From Prosthecobacter fusiformis (GTDB lineage: Bacteria > Verrucomicrobiota > Verrucomicrobiia > Verrucomicrobiales > Verrucomicrobiaceae), in the NCBI RefSeq assembly GCF_004364345.1, contig NZ_SOCA01000001.1, positions 1,302,001 through 1,366,000 on the forward strand: a stretch of DNA of 64,000 nt. Reading direction: 5' to 3'. Shown piece by piece: positions 63,836-64,000 of the stretch. Each line of letters starts with the position of its first letter. The first letter of the stretch is position 1. The translations under genes and the position numbers were made by a program. Under the pieces are notes generated by a model. It worked only from the letters and a program-made list of their open reading frames with translations, had not been told where the DNA came from and did not search any database.

Positions 63836-64000
63836 CGGCCCGGAGGTCCAATCATTGGATTTCATGATGGCATTGTTGAACCACACGGTGGCTTCTTCAG
63901 GCTGGAGCTTGGCTTGGAAGGGGTTCTTGGCGATGTAACGCACCGCCTGACGGAAATGATCAGCGTCCCGGATGATCCGATCAAAGGTTTCCTGCTGCCA
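63833..64000 (-). CDS. REP-associated tyrosine transposase (RAYT), C-terminal part, truncated by window end
   Basis: A 55-codon frame, open to the window edge and without a start here, reads WQQETFDRIIRDADHFRQAV, then RYIAKNPFQAKLQPEEATVW. The WQxxxFD.IIRD...F...V.YI..NP pattern is the conserved C-terminal region of Y1-type RAYT (TnpA-REP) proteins. The catalytic HUH and Tyr motifs would lie outside the window, to the right. The stop (63833-63835) is inside REP-like copy C. RAYTs act on REP hairpins; this gene with its adjacent inverted pair is the classic REPtron arrangement. Confidence 0.85.
   Translation of the reverse strand, partial: WQQETFDRIIRDADHFRQAVRYIAKNPFQAKLQPEEATVWFNNAIMKSNDWTSGP

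Overview
The window looks like chromosome of a Gram-negative member of the Verrucomicrobia (Prosthecobacter/Verrucomicrobiaceae-like). The evidence is a PSD1 'planctomycete cytochrome' protein with DUF1549 and DUF1553, Tat-exported esterase and TIM-barrel proteins, secreted FAD-dependent oxidoreductases, a PAS-AraC regulator, an autotransporter, many lipoproteins, a fused SecDF and chlamydia-like ribonucleotide reductase. No database search was possible; family calls rest on motifs read by eye. Most of the window is ordinary GC-rich chromosome with scattered core-metabolism genes: leuC, pabB, lysA, tgt-yajC-secDF, aroD-dacA, pyrE, secG and nrdB-nrdA.

Layout. 1-5.3 kb: leuC (cut by the window edge), a Tat-exported esterase, an orphan gene and a ZigA/YciC-type CobW GTPase under a double 19-bp inverted-repeat operator. 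5.5-14.1 kb: an autotransporter with HAF-like repeats and a 15-bp tandem repeat, a secreted VWA protein with four beta repeats, the PSD1 cytochrome protein and an exported orphan. 14.1-17.4 kb: a two-gene operon of a membrane TPR protein and a receiver/pseudokinase/TM/FGE-fold fusion. 17.4-28.8 kb: pabB, two tiny lipoproteins, a PAS-AraC regulator divergent from a FAD oxidoreductase, an esterase, a zinc-ribbon/redoxin/TPR operon, a methyltransferase, a YhaM-type exoribonuclease and a lipoprotein. 28.8-34 kb: a halogenase-like flavoprotein divergent from an LpxL-type acyltransferase, lysA and an esterase. 34-38 kb: the tgt-yajC-secDF operon. 38-49.4 kb: a G-rich 550-bp spacer, sugar-epimerase genes, a DD-carboxypeptidase, aroD, exopolysaccharide initiation enzymes, a second FAD oxidoreductase, an orphan exported protein and pyrE. 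49.4-54 kb: an exported AAA-less Lon-type protease, an SNase-like protein, an M23 peptidase and secG. 54-58.9 kb: nrdB-nrdA.

58.9-64 kb is an accessory region. It holds an AT-rich pair (two-TM DUF3592-like protein and TIR-domain protein) split by a decayed IS5-type element, then a DUF2007-like membrane protein, a lipoprotein and a small membrane protein. It ends in a REP-like inverted pair abutting the 3' end of a RAYT (Y1-type) transposase that runs off the window.

The observations most worth following are: (1) the TIR plus membrane-protein pair, which would be about 55 bp apart without the IS; (2) the tyrosine-less R2 (Leu135 at the radical site, EEHEEH ligands), which predicts a class Ic Mn/Fe-type enzyme; (3) the REP/RAYT unit with a third REP copy 24 kb away; (4) the exported Lon-type protease with its Ser423-Lys466 dyad; (5) the receiver/pseudokinase/FGE-fold fusion; (6) Tgt with two zinc cysteines replaced; (7) the double operator in front of the ZigA-like GTPase.
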